From Actinomycetota bacterium (GTDB taxonomy: Bacteria; Actinomycetota; Acidimicrobiia; IMCC26256; BP-133): 13,924 bases of DNA. This document shows positions 1 through 7,094 of this stretch, piece after piece (positions within the stretch are counted from its first letter, which is position 1; each line of letters begins with the position of its first letter). The DNA lies in the NCBI GenBank assembly GCA_030838815.1, contig JAUZEX010000933.1, positions 1-13,924 of the forward strand, read 5' to 3'. The notes under the pieces are model-generated. The model was given only the letters and a program-made list of their open reading frames with translations, was not told the DNA's origin and ran no database searches. Both the position numbers and the translations under genes were made by a program.

Positions 1-641
1 TCGTCATCCGGGGCGGGGGCGGGACGTTCTGCGCCGGTGCCGATCTCGCCTGGGTCCTGTCCGCCCTCGAGGAGCCCCACGGCCTGGGGGACGGCGGTGC
101 ATTCGCCACGGTCCTCGGACGACTGAACGACGTCCTGGCTCAGATGGAGGCGGCGCCGTTCGTTTCTGTGGCCGTCGTCGACGGTTTCGCCCTGGCCGGC
201 GGGTGCGAGGTCCTGCTGGCCTGCGACGTGGTGGTGGCCGACGAGACAGCGCGGCTCGGCGACCGTCACCTCGAGCTCGGACTCCTGCCCGGCGGCGGCG
301 GGTCGGTGCGCCTGCACAAGGCGCTCACGCCGGCCCGGAGCCACTGGCTCCTGCTGTCGGGCGAGATGATCTCGGGCCGGGAGGCGGCCCAGTGGGGGCT
401 CGTGACCCGCGCCGTCCCCGCCGCCGAGCTCGACGAGGTGGCCGAGACCATGATCGCCCGGCTGGCCTCCCGCAACGCCCGCGCCCTGGCCGGCGCCAAG
501 GAGATGATCGCCGCCGTGCGCGACGTGCCCGTGGCCGACGGCGTCGCCGCCGAACGACGGATCTTCCTGGACCACATGGGAAAGAACGAAGACGTCCGGG
601 CCACCCTGGGCCGGTTCCTGCAGCCCAAACCCGCCCCGTAA
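1..641 (+). CDS. Enoyl-CoA hydratase/isomerase (crotonase) family protein, 5' end missing
   Basis: The reading frame is open from base 3 to the TAA at 639-641, so the N-terminus lies outside the window. The visible crotonase features are the first oxyanion-hole segment FCAGADL near base 36, the second one GFALAGGCE (about 183-209), and the block GLLPGGGGSVRL. Of the two glutamates of classical hydratases (rat Glu144 and Glu164), the first is present as the GAG at 207-209. The second position is His (267-269, in GDRHLELG), so the reaction may not be simple 2-enoyl-CoA hydration; isomerase or another crotonase chemistry is possible. The protein would be cytosolic and act on acyl-CoA thioesters. 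The next gene is an acyl-CoA dehydrogenase only 10 bases downstream, which supports a fatty-acid or branched-acid beta-oxidation unit. An internal ATG at 144 is not the start, because the fold extends upstream of it. Confidence 0.9.
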   Translation, partial: VIRGGGGTFCAGADLAWVLSALEEPHGLGDGGAFATVLGRLNDVLAQMEAAPFVSVAVVDGFALAGGCEVLLACDVVVADETARLGDRHLELGLLPGGGGSVRLHKALTPARSHWLLLSGEMISGREAAQWGLVTRAVPAAELDEVAETMIARLASRNARALAGAKEMIAAVRDVPVADGVAAERRIFLDHMGKNEDVRATLGRFLQPKPAP

Positions 642-651
642 GGAGAGACGC

Positions 652-1851
652 ATGGCCGAAGAGCTCGACCTCCCCTGGTGCTTCGACGACGAGCACCTCG
701 CCTGGCAGAAGACCATCCAGGAGTTCTGCCAGCGGGTGGTGGCCCCCGGGGTGATCCAGCGCGATCTCGACGGGCAGCTCGACCCGGACCTCATCCGCGA
801 GGTGGGCCGGCTCGGCGCCTTCGGACTGCGGGTCCCCGAGGCCTACGGCGGCTCCGGCGCCGACCTCCGCAGCATGTGCATCGCCGCCGAGGAGTTCTCG
901 GTCCTCGACTCGTCGCTGGCGGTGACGATCCACGTGCAGGCCATCTCGGCCGCCCTGTTCCACCACCTGGCCTCGGAGGACCTCCGGGCCGAGTTCCTGC
1001 CGCCGATGGCGTCGGGCGAGACGTTCTGCGCCTTCGGGCTGACCGAGCCGACCGGCGGCTCCGACGCCGGCAACATCGGCACCCGGGCGGTGCGGGACGG
1101 GTCCGACTGGGTCATCAACGGCGCCAAGCAGTTCATCACCAACTCGGGGACGCCGTTCTCGAAGTACGTGACGCTCTTCGCCGCCCACGAGCGGGAGGGC
1201 ACCGCCCGGGGGGACGGGGGTGTCCCCCGGGGAGGTCGTCCGCCGATCTCGGCCTTCCTCGTGCCGCTCGACGCCCCCGGGGTCACCGTTGGGCCGAAGT
1301 ACCCCAAGATGGGATGGCGGTCGTCGGACACCCACCCGCTCTACTTCGAGGACGTGCGGGTGCCGGCGCAGCATCTACTCGGCCAGGAGGGCCGGGGCTA
1401 CCGGGAGGCGCTGGCCTTCCTGACCTGGGCCCGCATCCCGATCGCGGCCATGTCGGCCGGGCTGGCCCGGGGCTGCCTGGAGGCAACCCTGGAGTTCGCC
1501 ACCTCCCGGGAATCCTTCGGGAAGCCGCTCACCTCCCACCAGGCCGTGGCCTTCGGCATCGCCGACCTGTCGGCCATGACCGACACCTGCCGGCTGCTGA
1601 CCTACGACGCGGCCTGGAAGTACGACACCGGTCGGCCGATCGAGCGGGAGGCGGCGGTGTCCAAGCTCATGGCCTCCGAGCTGGCCAACAAGGTGGCCTA
1701 CAAGGCCAGCCATCTCCACGGCGGCTACGGGTTCATGGACGACTCCGACGTGTCCCGCCACTACCGCGACGCCCGCATCCTCACCATCGGCGAAGGCACG
1801 TCCGAGGTGCAGCGGATGCTCATCGCGCGGGGGCTCGGCCTACCCGTCTGA
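652..1851 (+). CDS. Acyl-CoA dehydrogenase
   Basis: This 399-residue FAD flavoprotein has the family's usual length. It would oxidise an acyl-CoA to the 2-enoyl-CoA and pass electrons to ETF. Visible signatures are FGLTEPTGGSDAGN (FAD/substrate contact, about residues 124-137), KQFITNS, and the C-terminal GEGTSEVQR. In that last block Glu381 sits where MCAD-type enzymes carry the catalytic base. The ATG at 652 is preceded by AAGGAGAG (640-647), which overlaps the stop codon of the upstream crotonase, so the two genes are tightly coupled. One oddity is a Gly/Arg-rich insertion at about residues 183-198, between the two halves of the beta domain, encoded by a G/C-only hairpin (1209-1228). Substrate chain length cannot be read from sequence. 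Confidence 0.95.
   Translation: MAEELDLPWCFDDEHLAWQKTIQEFCQRVVAPGVIQRDLDGQLDPDLIREVGRLGAFGLRVPEAYGGSGADLRSMCIAAEEFSVLDSSLAVTIHVQAISAALFHHLASEDLRAEFLPPMASGETFCAFGLTEPTGGSDAGNIGTRAVRDGSDWVINGAKQFITNSGTPFSKYVTLFAAHEREGTARGDGGVPRGGRPPISAFLVPLDAPGVTVGPKYPKMGWRSSDTHPLYFEDVRVPAQHLLGQEGRGYREALAFLTWARIPIAAMSAGLARGCLEATLEFATSRESFGKPLTSHQAVAFGIADLSAMTDTCRLLTYDAAWKYDTGRPIEREAAVSKLMASELANKVAYKASHLHGGYGFMDDSDVSRHYRDARILTIGEGTSEVQRMLIARGLGLPV
1209..1228. repeat. G-tract inverted repeat inside the acyl-CoA dehydrogenase gene
   Basis: GGGGGAC (1209-1215) and GTCCCCC (1222-1228) are perfect arms around the loop GGGGGT. The stem can be extended by CCC (1205-1207) with GGG (1229-1231) past one bulged G. It encodes the Gly/Arg-rich insertion in the enzyme and is read in frame. 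It could be a small palindromic element or simple G-tract expansion. Confidence 0.5.
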
Positions 1852-1946
1852 GGCCCCTGTGGCTGAAGGTGTGAAAGCTTGAGTTGACGCTCAGGCGTCT
1901 GCTGCGCCAAGGTGATTACAGTGTGAACCGAGGGGGCAGTAGGCGG

Positions 1947-3197
1947 ATGACTCGGCGATCCATACTGGCGGCGCTCGTCGCCGTGACGGCACTCTGCGCC
2001 ACGCCGGTCCGGGCGGCGGTGGGCGTCTCCCCCTCCGCCGACGACACCTGGGGCACCGAGCTCGCCGACACCGGCAAGGCAGGCCGCGTGTTGACGGTGG
2101 TGGCCAGCGGGGGCCTCGTCTACCTCGGCGGCGACTTCGCCGCCATGTCGCCGCCCGGTTCGAAGGACCCGTCGGCCAATGTGGCGCGGAACCATCTGGC
2201 CGCGCTCGGCGCCGGCGGCACCACGCTGGCCGACTGGAATCCCGACGCCGACGACGAGGTCCAGGCACTCGCCGCCTCGCAGGACGGGCGGCGCATCTAT
2301 GCCGGCGGGATGTTCCACCACCTCGGGGGAAAGCCGGCCATCCGTCTGGCCGCCATCGACGCCGTCACCGGGGCGCTCGACCCGAGCTTCACGCCGCCCA
2401 GGGTGGACGGCGTCGTCCGGGCGCTGGGCCTCTCCCCCGACGGCCGCGTCCTCTACGTGGGCGGCGACTTCAGCCAGCTGACGGGCGCTGACGGCACGGT
2501 CGAGGACCGGCCCCACATCGCCGCCCTCGACGCCGTCACCGGGAGCCTCATCTCCTGGCTGCCACCCAAGGACGCCGGCGGGCGCTACTACGGCCACACC
2601 GGCACCCGGGACAAGACCCGCTCGGGCGGCGTCTACGCCATCGCCCCCTCAGCCGATGGCACCACGGTTCACGTCGGCGGCACCTTCCTGTCCTTCGGCG
2701 GCCGCTCCGGCCTCGTCAGCCTCGACGCCGCCACCGGCCAGCCGACGCCGTGGCAGGCCAAGGTCGACCGGCCGGTCTTCGGCCTCACCCGCAGCCGCGA
2801 CGGTCACACCTTCTACGCCGCCGCCGGCGGCACCGGCGGGCTGCTCTACGCCTTCCGCCCCCACGGGCCGCCCGAGGGCGTGTGGCAGGTGAAGACCGAC
2901 GGCGACAACATGGCCGTGGTCGAGACGGACAGCACCGTCTACCTGATCGGCCACTACGACAACATCGTCCAGCCCGGCTCCGACTGCTACCAGTACTGCC
3001 CCGACGGCATGGCCCGGGAGCACCTCTCGGCCTTCGACCGCACCGGCAAGCTGGCCGACTGGAACCCCACGGCGAACACACCGACCGGGCCCTACGCCGC
3101 CGCCGCCGACGCCACCCACCTCTACATCGTCGGCGAGTTCACCAAGATCGGGGGCATCCGTCATGTGGGCGTCGCCGTATTCGCCGGTACCCCATAG
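1947..3197 (+). CDS. Secreted delta-60-repeat (DUF5122-like) beta-propeller protein
   Basis: The protein is about 416 residues. A Sec signal peptide is visible: MTRRS, a hydrophobic core ILAALVAVTALC, and a likely cut after PVRA. The mature part carries repeats of the type Y-(L/V)-GG-x-F. Clear copies are YLGGDFAAM, YAGGMFHHLGG, YVGGDFSQLTG, HVGGTFLSFGG and YIVGEFTKIGG, with degenerate copies FYAAAGGTGG and VYLIGHYDNI. Most are followed by AALDxxTG and a W-x-P turn. Seven repeats suit a seven-bladed propeller. An insert CYQYC (near base 2985) could form a disulphide. No catalytic residues are evident; a binding or surface role is inference. An in-frame GTG at 1923 has a better Shine-Dalgarno (AAGGTG, 1909-1914) and would add eight residues (VNRGGSRR). 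I chose the ATG because it gives the cleaner signal peptide. The gene is separated from the upstream acyl-CoA genes by about 95 bases. Confidence 0.85.
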   Translation: MTRRSILAALVAVTALCATPVRAAVGVSPSADDTWGTELADTGKAGRVLTVVASGGLVYLGGDFAAMSPPGSKDPSANVARNHLAALGAGGTTLADWNPDADDEVQALAASQDGRRIYAGGMFHHLGGKPAIRLAAIDAVTGALDPSFTPPRVDGVVRALGLSPDGRVLYVGGDFSQLTGADGTVEDRPHIAALDAVTGSLISWLPPKDAGGRYYGHTGTRDKTRSGGVYAIAPSADGTTVHVGGTFLSFGGRSGLVSLDAATGQPTPWQAKVDRPVFGLTRSRDGHTFYAAAGGTGGLLYAFRPHGPPEGVWQVKTDGDNMAVVETDSTVYLIGHYDNIVQPGSDCYQYCPDGMAREHLSAFDRTGKLADWNPTANTPTGPYAAAADATHLYIVGEFTKIGGIRHVGVAVFAGTP

Positions 3198-3251
3198 TTG
3201 CTTCTCCGGGTAGTTACATAGAGACTAACGCAGAGCGAACAAAAGGTGTTA

Positions 3252-3261
3252 TTTACGTAAA
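3252..3261. promoter_or_regulatory. Palindrome in AT-rich leader of the small secreted protein gene
   Basis: TTTACGTAAA is a perfect 10-bp palindrome in the 120-base gap 3198-3317. The gap is strikingly AT-rich at 3211-3275 compared with its surroundings. A TACAGT hexamer (3270-3275) could be a -10 element, but I find no good -35 at the right spacing. A regulator-binding site or alternative sigma promoter is inferred only. Confidence 0.35.
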
Positions 3262-3306
3262 CGAGAAGCTACAGTCCCGGTCACAGGGCCTTCCGCCGGG
3301 GGGCAC

Positions 3307-3314
3307 AAGGAGGA
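3307..3314 (+). promoter_or_regulatory. Strong ribosome binding site for the small secreted protein
   Basis: AAGGAGGA lies three bases before the GTG at 3318, with its GGAGG core five to six bases from it. It is the strongest Shine-Dalgarno in the window and fixes the start of the 80-residue gene. Confidence 0.7.
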
Positions 3315-3317
3315 ATT

Positions 3318-3560
3318 GTGAAGCGGGCACTGACAGCAATGATCTGCGGCGGGTTACTGGTGTTCGCCGTTCCACAAGCCGCCTCAGCCCAACAAAGGGG
3401 CGCCCACTCGGCGCAGCCCGCCGAGGCTCCCTCCGACGGCAGTGGGCACGACACGGCGGCGAAGCCGGCCCCCGAGGACTCCGGCCAGCCGAAGCAGGAC
3501 GCCCCGGGCGAGGGCCGGTCGCACTACGACAGGCTGCACCACGACGGCGACACCTTCTGA
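3318..3560 (+). CDS. Small secreted hydrophilic protein, unknown function
   Basis: The product is 80 residues. A classical signal peptide runs from MKRALT through the hydrophobic MICGGLLVFAVPQ to an AxA cleavage site (AASA, likely cut after residue 24). The mature part is about 56 residues with no cysteine or hydrophobic segment. It is rich in Ala, Pro, Gly, Asp and Glu and ends in a His/Asp-rich tail (SHYDRLHHDGDTF). The disordered composition resembles small actinobacterial exported proteins, but I do not recognise a family. The tail might bind a metal, which is speculation. The gene has its own AT-rich leader and a strong ribosome site, so it is probably transcribed separately from the propeller gene 120 bases upstream. 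It faces the monooxygenase gene with only four bases between the stop codons. Confidence 0.75.
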   Translation: MKRALTAMICGGLLVFAVPQAASAQQRGAHSAQPAEAPSDGSGHDTAAKPAPEDSGQPKQDAPGEGRSHYDRLHHDGDTF

Positions 3561-3564
3561 GCCG

Positions 3565-5073
3565 CTAGGACGGGGCGTCTGAAGCCAGAGCCGGCTCCGG
3601 GCCCACCGGGGCCGGCTCGATGAGCCGATACGCGGCCGGGTCGAAGCGGGCGGTCCGGCGGCGGAAGCGCCAGGTCGAGCCGGGCCAGAGGGTCGTGTTG
3701 CGACCCCGCTCGTCGAGATACCAGCTGGCGCAGCCGCCGGTGGTCCACACGCTGCGGCCCATGGCCCGCTGCACGCCGGCGTCCCAGGCGGTCTCGGCGT
3801 CGTCACCGACCTCGACCACGTTCCCCGTTCCTTCGAGGTGGCGGATGGCGTCGAGCACATAGGCGATCTGCGACTCGATCATGAACACCTGCGAGCTGTG
3901 GCCGAGGCCGGTGTTGGGCCCCACGAGCAGGAACAGGTTGGGGAAGCCGGCCACGGCCGTCCCCTTGTAGGCCCGCATCCCGTCAGCCCAGCGGGCCTTG
4001 AGCGACAGGCCGCCCCGACCGGTGATCCGGTCGGCGACGGGGATGTCCGTAACGTGGAAACCCGTCCCGAAGATGATCGTGTCCACCTCGTGCTCGGTGC
4101 CGTCGGCGGACACGACCGACCGCTCCCTTATCTCGGCCAGACCGGCGGCCACGAGGCGGACGTTGGGCTGGGTCAGCGCCGGCAGGTAGTCGTTGGAGAT
4201 CAGGATCCGCTTGCAGCCGATGCGGTAGTCGGGTGTGAGCCCGGCCCTGAGCTCCGGATCGGCCACCGACCGCTCGAGGTGCCGGCGGGCGAGACGTTCG
4301 GCGGCCCGCATGAGGCCCGGGGCGACGACGAAGCCGGCCACCATCTGTTCCCGCCCCCAGTAGATCCCGGCCCGGGCCAGCCGCTGGATGAGCGGGAGGT
4401 GACGGAACGCCCACCGCTCCGACGGGCGGAAGGGGCGGTCCCAGCGGGGCAGGATCCACGGCGGCGTCCGCTGGAAGACCGTGAGATGCCCGACGCTCCG
4501 CTGGATCTGGGGCACGAACTGGATGGCCGAGGCGCCCGTCCCGACCACGGCCACCCGCTTCCCGGTCAGGTCGTGGTCGTGGTTCCACCGGGCCGAATGG
4601 AAGACCGTGCCCTGGAAACGCTCCAGCCCCGGCAGCGGCGGGATGGCCGGGTCGGAGAGGGCGCCGGTGGCCGAGACGAGGACGTCGGCCTCGAAGTCAC
4701 CGGCCGGGGTCCGCACCCGCCAGCGCTGCACCGCCTCGTCCCACGCCGCGCCCAGCACCTCGTGGTGGAACCGGATGTGGGGGCGGACGCCGAAATCGGT
4801 GGCCACTCGCCGGAGGTACCCCTGGATCTCGGCCTGGGGCGAGAAGGAGCGGCTCCAGTCGGGGTTGGGGGCGAACGAGAACGAGTAGAGATGGGACGGG
4901 ACATCGCAGGCGGCGCCGGGATAGGTGTTGTCCCGCCACGTGCCGCCAACCTCGCCCGCCCGCTCCAGCACGACGAAGTCGTCGAACCCTGCATCCTTCA
5001 GGCGGACAGCCATGCCGAGGCCGGCGAAGCCCGTCCCGATGATCAGAACCTTGGTGCGGACGGGTCTTGTCAC
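3565..5073 (-). CDS. Baeyer-Villiger-type flavin monooxygenase (FAD/NADPH)
   Basis: The product is 502 residues, typical for type I BVMOs. It has an N-terminal FAD Rossmann motif GTGFAGLG (13-20) and the BVMO motif GGTWRDNTYPGAACD (43-57), which fits [AG]GxWxxxx[FY]P[GM]xxxD. The fingerprint F153-x-G155-x3-H159-x3-W163 is present (followed by Asn rather than Pro or Asp), and an NADPH Rossmann motif GTGASA lies at 178-183. Trp163 favours a BVMO over a classical FMO, where Tyr or Phe is usual. The expected reaction is NADPH- and O2-dependent insertion of oxygen next to a carbonyl, or heteroatom oxidation. The start is the GTG at 5073-5071, overlapping the TGA of the diiron oxygenase as GTGA with no Shine-Dalgarno, so translation is probably coupled. 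A much longer open frame continues to 5577 but only antisense to the oxygenase gene. The substrate is unknown. Confidence 0.93.
   Translation of the reverse strand: MTRPVRTKVLIIGTGFAGLGMAVRLKDAGFDDFVVLERAGEVGGTWRDNTYPGAACDVPSHLYSFSFAPNPDWSRSFSPQAEIQGYLRRVATDFGVRPHIRFHHEVLGAAWDEAVQRWRVRTPAGDFEADVLVSATGALSDPAIPPLPGLERFQGTVFHSARWNHDHDLTGKRVAVVGTGASAIQFVPQIQRSVGHLTVFQRTPPWILPRWDRPFRPSERWAFRHLPLIQRLARAGIYWGREQMVAGFVVAPGLMRAAERLARRHLERSVADPELRAGLTPDYRIGCKRILISNDYLPALTQPNVRLVAAGLAEIRERSVVSADGTEHEVDTIIFGTGFHVTDIPVADRITGRGGLSLKARWADGMRAYKGTAVAGFPNLFLLVGPNTGLGHSSQVFMIESQIAYVLDAIRHLEGTGNVVEVGDDAETAWDAGVQRAMGRSVWTTGGCASWYLDERGRNTTLWPGSTWRFRRRTARFDPAAYRLIEPAPVGPEPALASDAPS
3588..3618. terminator. Strong stem-loop at the convergent 3' ends, inside the monooxygenase gene
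   Basis: A 13-base arm (3588-3600) pairs with 3606-3618 with a single G-U wobble, leaving a 5-base loop (GCCCA). It lies 28 bases after the small secreted gene's stop and inside the last codons of the convergent monooxygenase. There is no T-tract on either side, so termination is inferred from position and stem strength. It also encodes the Pro-rich end of the enzyme (PAPVGPEPA). Confidence 0.4.
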
Positions 5074-6020
5074 TTGTCCCACAGGCCGACGGCCTTCCAC
5101 AGGGTCTTCGAGACCGGCGTGATCAACCCGAGCTCCACGAACAGCGTGCGGGTCTTGGCCACGGAGTCCTTGAGGAGTTGGCGGCCGGCCGGGGTGCGGT
5201 TGGCGGCCCGGACCACGTCGCCCGGGACGGCGAAGTGCCGGACGAGGTCGCCGCTCGGCAGCAGCATGAGCCGGGCCATGATCCCGAGCACCAGCGGGGC
5301 GATGACGGCCAGGTGGAGGCGGCGGACGAACCCGAGCTGCGGCACGGTGCGCTGCAGGTACTTGCGGGCGAAGGAGAGGTGCCGGGCCTCCTCCGTGGTG
5401 TGGATCCGCATGATCCGCTCCACCAGCGGGTGCAGCGTGGTGTCGGGATCGGCCAGCACGCGACGCTGAAGGTGGTCGACCGGGTCCTCTCCGCCCAGCA
5501 CGAAGAGGAAGAACAGGGTGGGGAACACGCGGGCCAGCGGTACGACGAAGGTCTCCGCCAGCCGCCGCAGGATCCACGGCATTCCCCGCACCGGAAACCC
5601 GGAGCGGTTCACGAACTCCTGGAACATCAGCGTGTGCTGCGACTCCTCGATGATCTCGTGGTGGAGGTAGCGGAACTCCGGAGCGCCGTTGCGGAGCTCG
5701 AACGCGTGCCGCAGCAGGCCCCGCTGGAGGAGGTTCTCGAAGTGCCAGCCCGTCTTCATGCAGGCGGCCCAGCGGTAGCAGCCGAGGCGGGCCCGGTCGA
5801 CCGGCGGCTGGGCGGCGTACCAGTCGGTGTGGCGCAAGGGGTCGACGGCGGGCAGCTCGAAACGGGGATCAGCGGGGTCGAGGACGAGAGCGGCGTCGTC
5901 CCAGTCGATGTCGGCGTAGGCGTCGAAGTGGCGGTCCACGGACAGCCTGTTGAGCCGGCCCACCATGACCGTGAAGTCGTCGTCGGTGGACCGGGCGGAC
6001 GCGGCGGACGGGTTCGTCAC
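5070..6020 (-). CDS. AurF-like diiron oxygenase
   Basis: The product is a 316-residue helical protein of the AurF (p-aminobenzoate N-oxygenase) ferritin-like family. Candidate iron ligands fit the AurF pattern: Glu95 (GWHFENL), Glu126 and His129 (EIIEESQH), Glu178, then His207-x3-Glu211-x2-His214 (HTTEEARH). Such enzymes use a diiron centre and O2 for N-oxygenation or hydroxylation, and many homologues are of unknown substrate. Hydrophobic stretches at about 158-176 and 238-253 are probably buried helices or membrane-association surfaces. The start is the GTG at 6020-6018. AGGAGG lies six bases upstream (6027-6032), and the start overlaps the hydrolase stop as GTGA. Its place between a hydrolase and a BVMO suggests one step of an oxidative pathway. 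Confidence 0.88.
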   Translation of the reverse strand: MTNPSAASARSTDDDFTVMVGRLNRLSVDRHFDAYADIDWDDAALVLDPADPRFELPAVDPLRHTDWYAAQPPVDRARLGCYRWAACMKTGWHFENLLQRGLLRHAFELRNGAPEFRYLHHEIIEESQHTLMFQEFVNRSGFPVRGMPWILRRLAETFVVPLARVFPTLFFLFVLGGEDPVDHLQRRVLADPDTTLHPLVERIMRIHTTEEARHLSFARKYLQRTVPQLGFVRRLHLAVIAPLVLGIMARLMLLPSGDLVRHFAVPGDVVRAANRTPAGRQLLKDSVAKTRTLFVELGLITPVSKTLWKAVGLWDK

Positions 6021-6982
6021 GATGTACCTCCTGTGGCGGCCAGGATGAGCTCGGCCAGCAGGTCGGGTTCCTCGTAGGGGAGCATGTGGCCGGCGCCGGG
6101 CACTTCGACGAGACGGGCACCGGGGATGGCGGCGGCGATGGCCCGGCCGAGCCGGGGCGGGGTGAGGAGGTCGCGGCTCCCCACGACGACGGTGGTCGGG
6201 ACCGCGACGCGGGCCAAGCCGGCCCGGAAGTCCATGGCCTGCAAGGCGAGGAGGAACTGGCGGCGCACGTCGGTCGGCATCGACAGCCAGGCGTCACGGG
6301 TGGCCACGAGGTGAGCCTGGCGGGGCCGGCGGCCCACGCTGGCCCGCGACAGTGCCGGCCCGAACCGTCCGGCCATGAGCCGCTCGACGCTCCGGTCGCC
6401 GCTGACGAAGCGGACGGGCCGGGCCAGCAGGCCGGCCGCCACGCCGAAGCCGGCCGTACCGGCCAGCACCATTCCCCTCACCCGTTCGACCACGACGTCG
6501 GGCCGGTCAACGGCCAACGCCTGCAACGTCATGCCGCCCATGGAGTGCCCGGCCAGGACGGCGTCGCGGACGTCGAGCGAGTCGAGGACAGCGGCCAGGT
6601 CGTCGCCGAGGGCCTCCACCGTCGGGGCGTCGGGCCCCATCGTCGACGCGCCATGGCCCCGCTGGTCGTAGAGCACGACGCGGCACCCGGCGGCCACGAG
6701 CCGGGCGGCGACCGGCTCCCAGGTCGCCCGGGTGCCCGTCCAACAGTGGGACAGCACGATGGTGGCTCCGGAGCCGGGACCGACGACGACTCCGTCGAGG
6801 ACCGCGCCGTCCGGCCGCTCGACCTTGAACGCCCGTGCGCCCTCGAGGTCGAGAACCGTTGTCGCACACGGGTCCTCGGCGGCCCGCCAGCGTCGGGCGG
6901 CAGCCACGGCCGCGCCGGCGGCTCCGGCGGCGGCAGCGGCGGCGAGCACGGCCGCCGAAACGATGTAGGGCGGGCGGCTCAC
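6017..6982 (-). CDS. Alpha/beta-fold hydrolase with N-terminal membrane anchor
   Basis: The product is 321 residues. An Ala-rich hydrophobic helix at about 7-29 is followed by RRWR, so it is probably an uncleaved anchor or signal sequence. The hydrolase core shows the oxyanion segment SHCWTG, YDQRGHG, the nucleophile elbow GHSMGG (Ser147), the acid Asp271 (GSRDLL) and His299 (GAGHMLPYE), a complete Ser-Asp-His triad. It would hydrolyse an ester, lactone or similar bond; the substrate is not evident. The start is the GTG at 6982-6980 with GGAGGG about eight bases upstream. It is followed by the diiron oxygenase with a GTGA overlap and lies 112 bases downstream of the SDR, with a strong hairpin in that gap. 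In a Baeyer-Villiger pathway it could open the ester made by the monooxygenase. Confidence 0.9.
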   Translation of the reverse strand: MSRPPYIVSAAVLAAAAAAGAAGAAVAAARRWRAAEDPCATTVLDLEGARAFKVERPDGAVLDGVVVGPGSGATIVLSHCWTGTRATWEPVAARLVAAGCRVVLYDQRGHGASTMGPDAPTVEALGDDLAAVLDSLDVRDAVLAGHSMGGMTLQALAVDRPDVVVERVRGMVLAGTAGFGVAAGLLARPVRFVSGDRSVERLMAGRFGPALSRASVGRRPRQAHLVATRDAWLSMPTDVRRQFLLALQAMDFRAGLARVAVPTTVVVGSRDLLTPPRLGRAIAAAIPGARLVEVPGAGHMLPYEEPDLLAELILAATGGTS

Positions 6983-7034
6983 CGGAACTTCCCTCCCCCG
7001 TGAGGGGCAGGCGGGTGGGTGGGGGGCGCGGCGG

Positions 7035-7082
7035 AACCGGCGTTCTTTTCCGACACCCGTTCGGCGGAAATGAACGCCGGTT
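7035..7082 (-). terminator. Long near-perfect hairpin between SDR and hydrolase genes
   Basis: AACCGGCGTTC (7035-7045) pairs with GAACGCCGGTT (7072-7082). After one T-T mismatch, TTTCCG (7047-7052) pairs with CGGAAA (7065-7070), closing a 12-base loop. This gives 17 pairs. It begins 12 bases past the SDR stop on the minus strand. No T-run follows, so it may be a GC-type terminator, an attenuator or an mRNA stabiliser that sets different levels for the SDR and the three downstream genes. Confidence 0.5.
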
Positions 7083-7094
7083 GGGGGGCGGGGT

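Noticed and set aside
325..1374. Minus-strand frame opposite the crotonase and acyl-CoA dehydrogenase
   Set aside because: It is a shadow of two well-supported plus-strand genes, with no domain features.
1884..1922. TTGACG as a -35 element, with TACAGT as -10, for the propeller gene, or a TTG start at 1884
   Set aside because: The hexamers are 27 bases apart, too far for one promoter. A TTG start would add a poor N-terminus before the signal peptide. A short GACGC/GCGTC inverted repeat (1886-1899) is present but too small to interpret.
3838..5469. Long plus-strand open frame opposite the BVMO and oxygenase
   Set aside because: It is a GC-skew shadow. The minus-strand frame carries all recognisable motifs, and this one has only Gly/Arg/Val-rich low-complexity translation.
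5074..5577. N-terminal extension of the BVMO frame up to 5577
   Set aside because: It is antisense to the diiron oxygenase gene and has Pro/Arg-rich shadow composition. The FAD motif starts right after the GTG at 5073, which has a GTGA overlap with the upstream stop.
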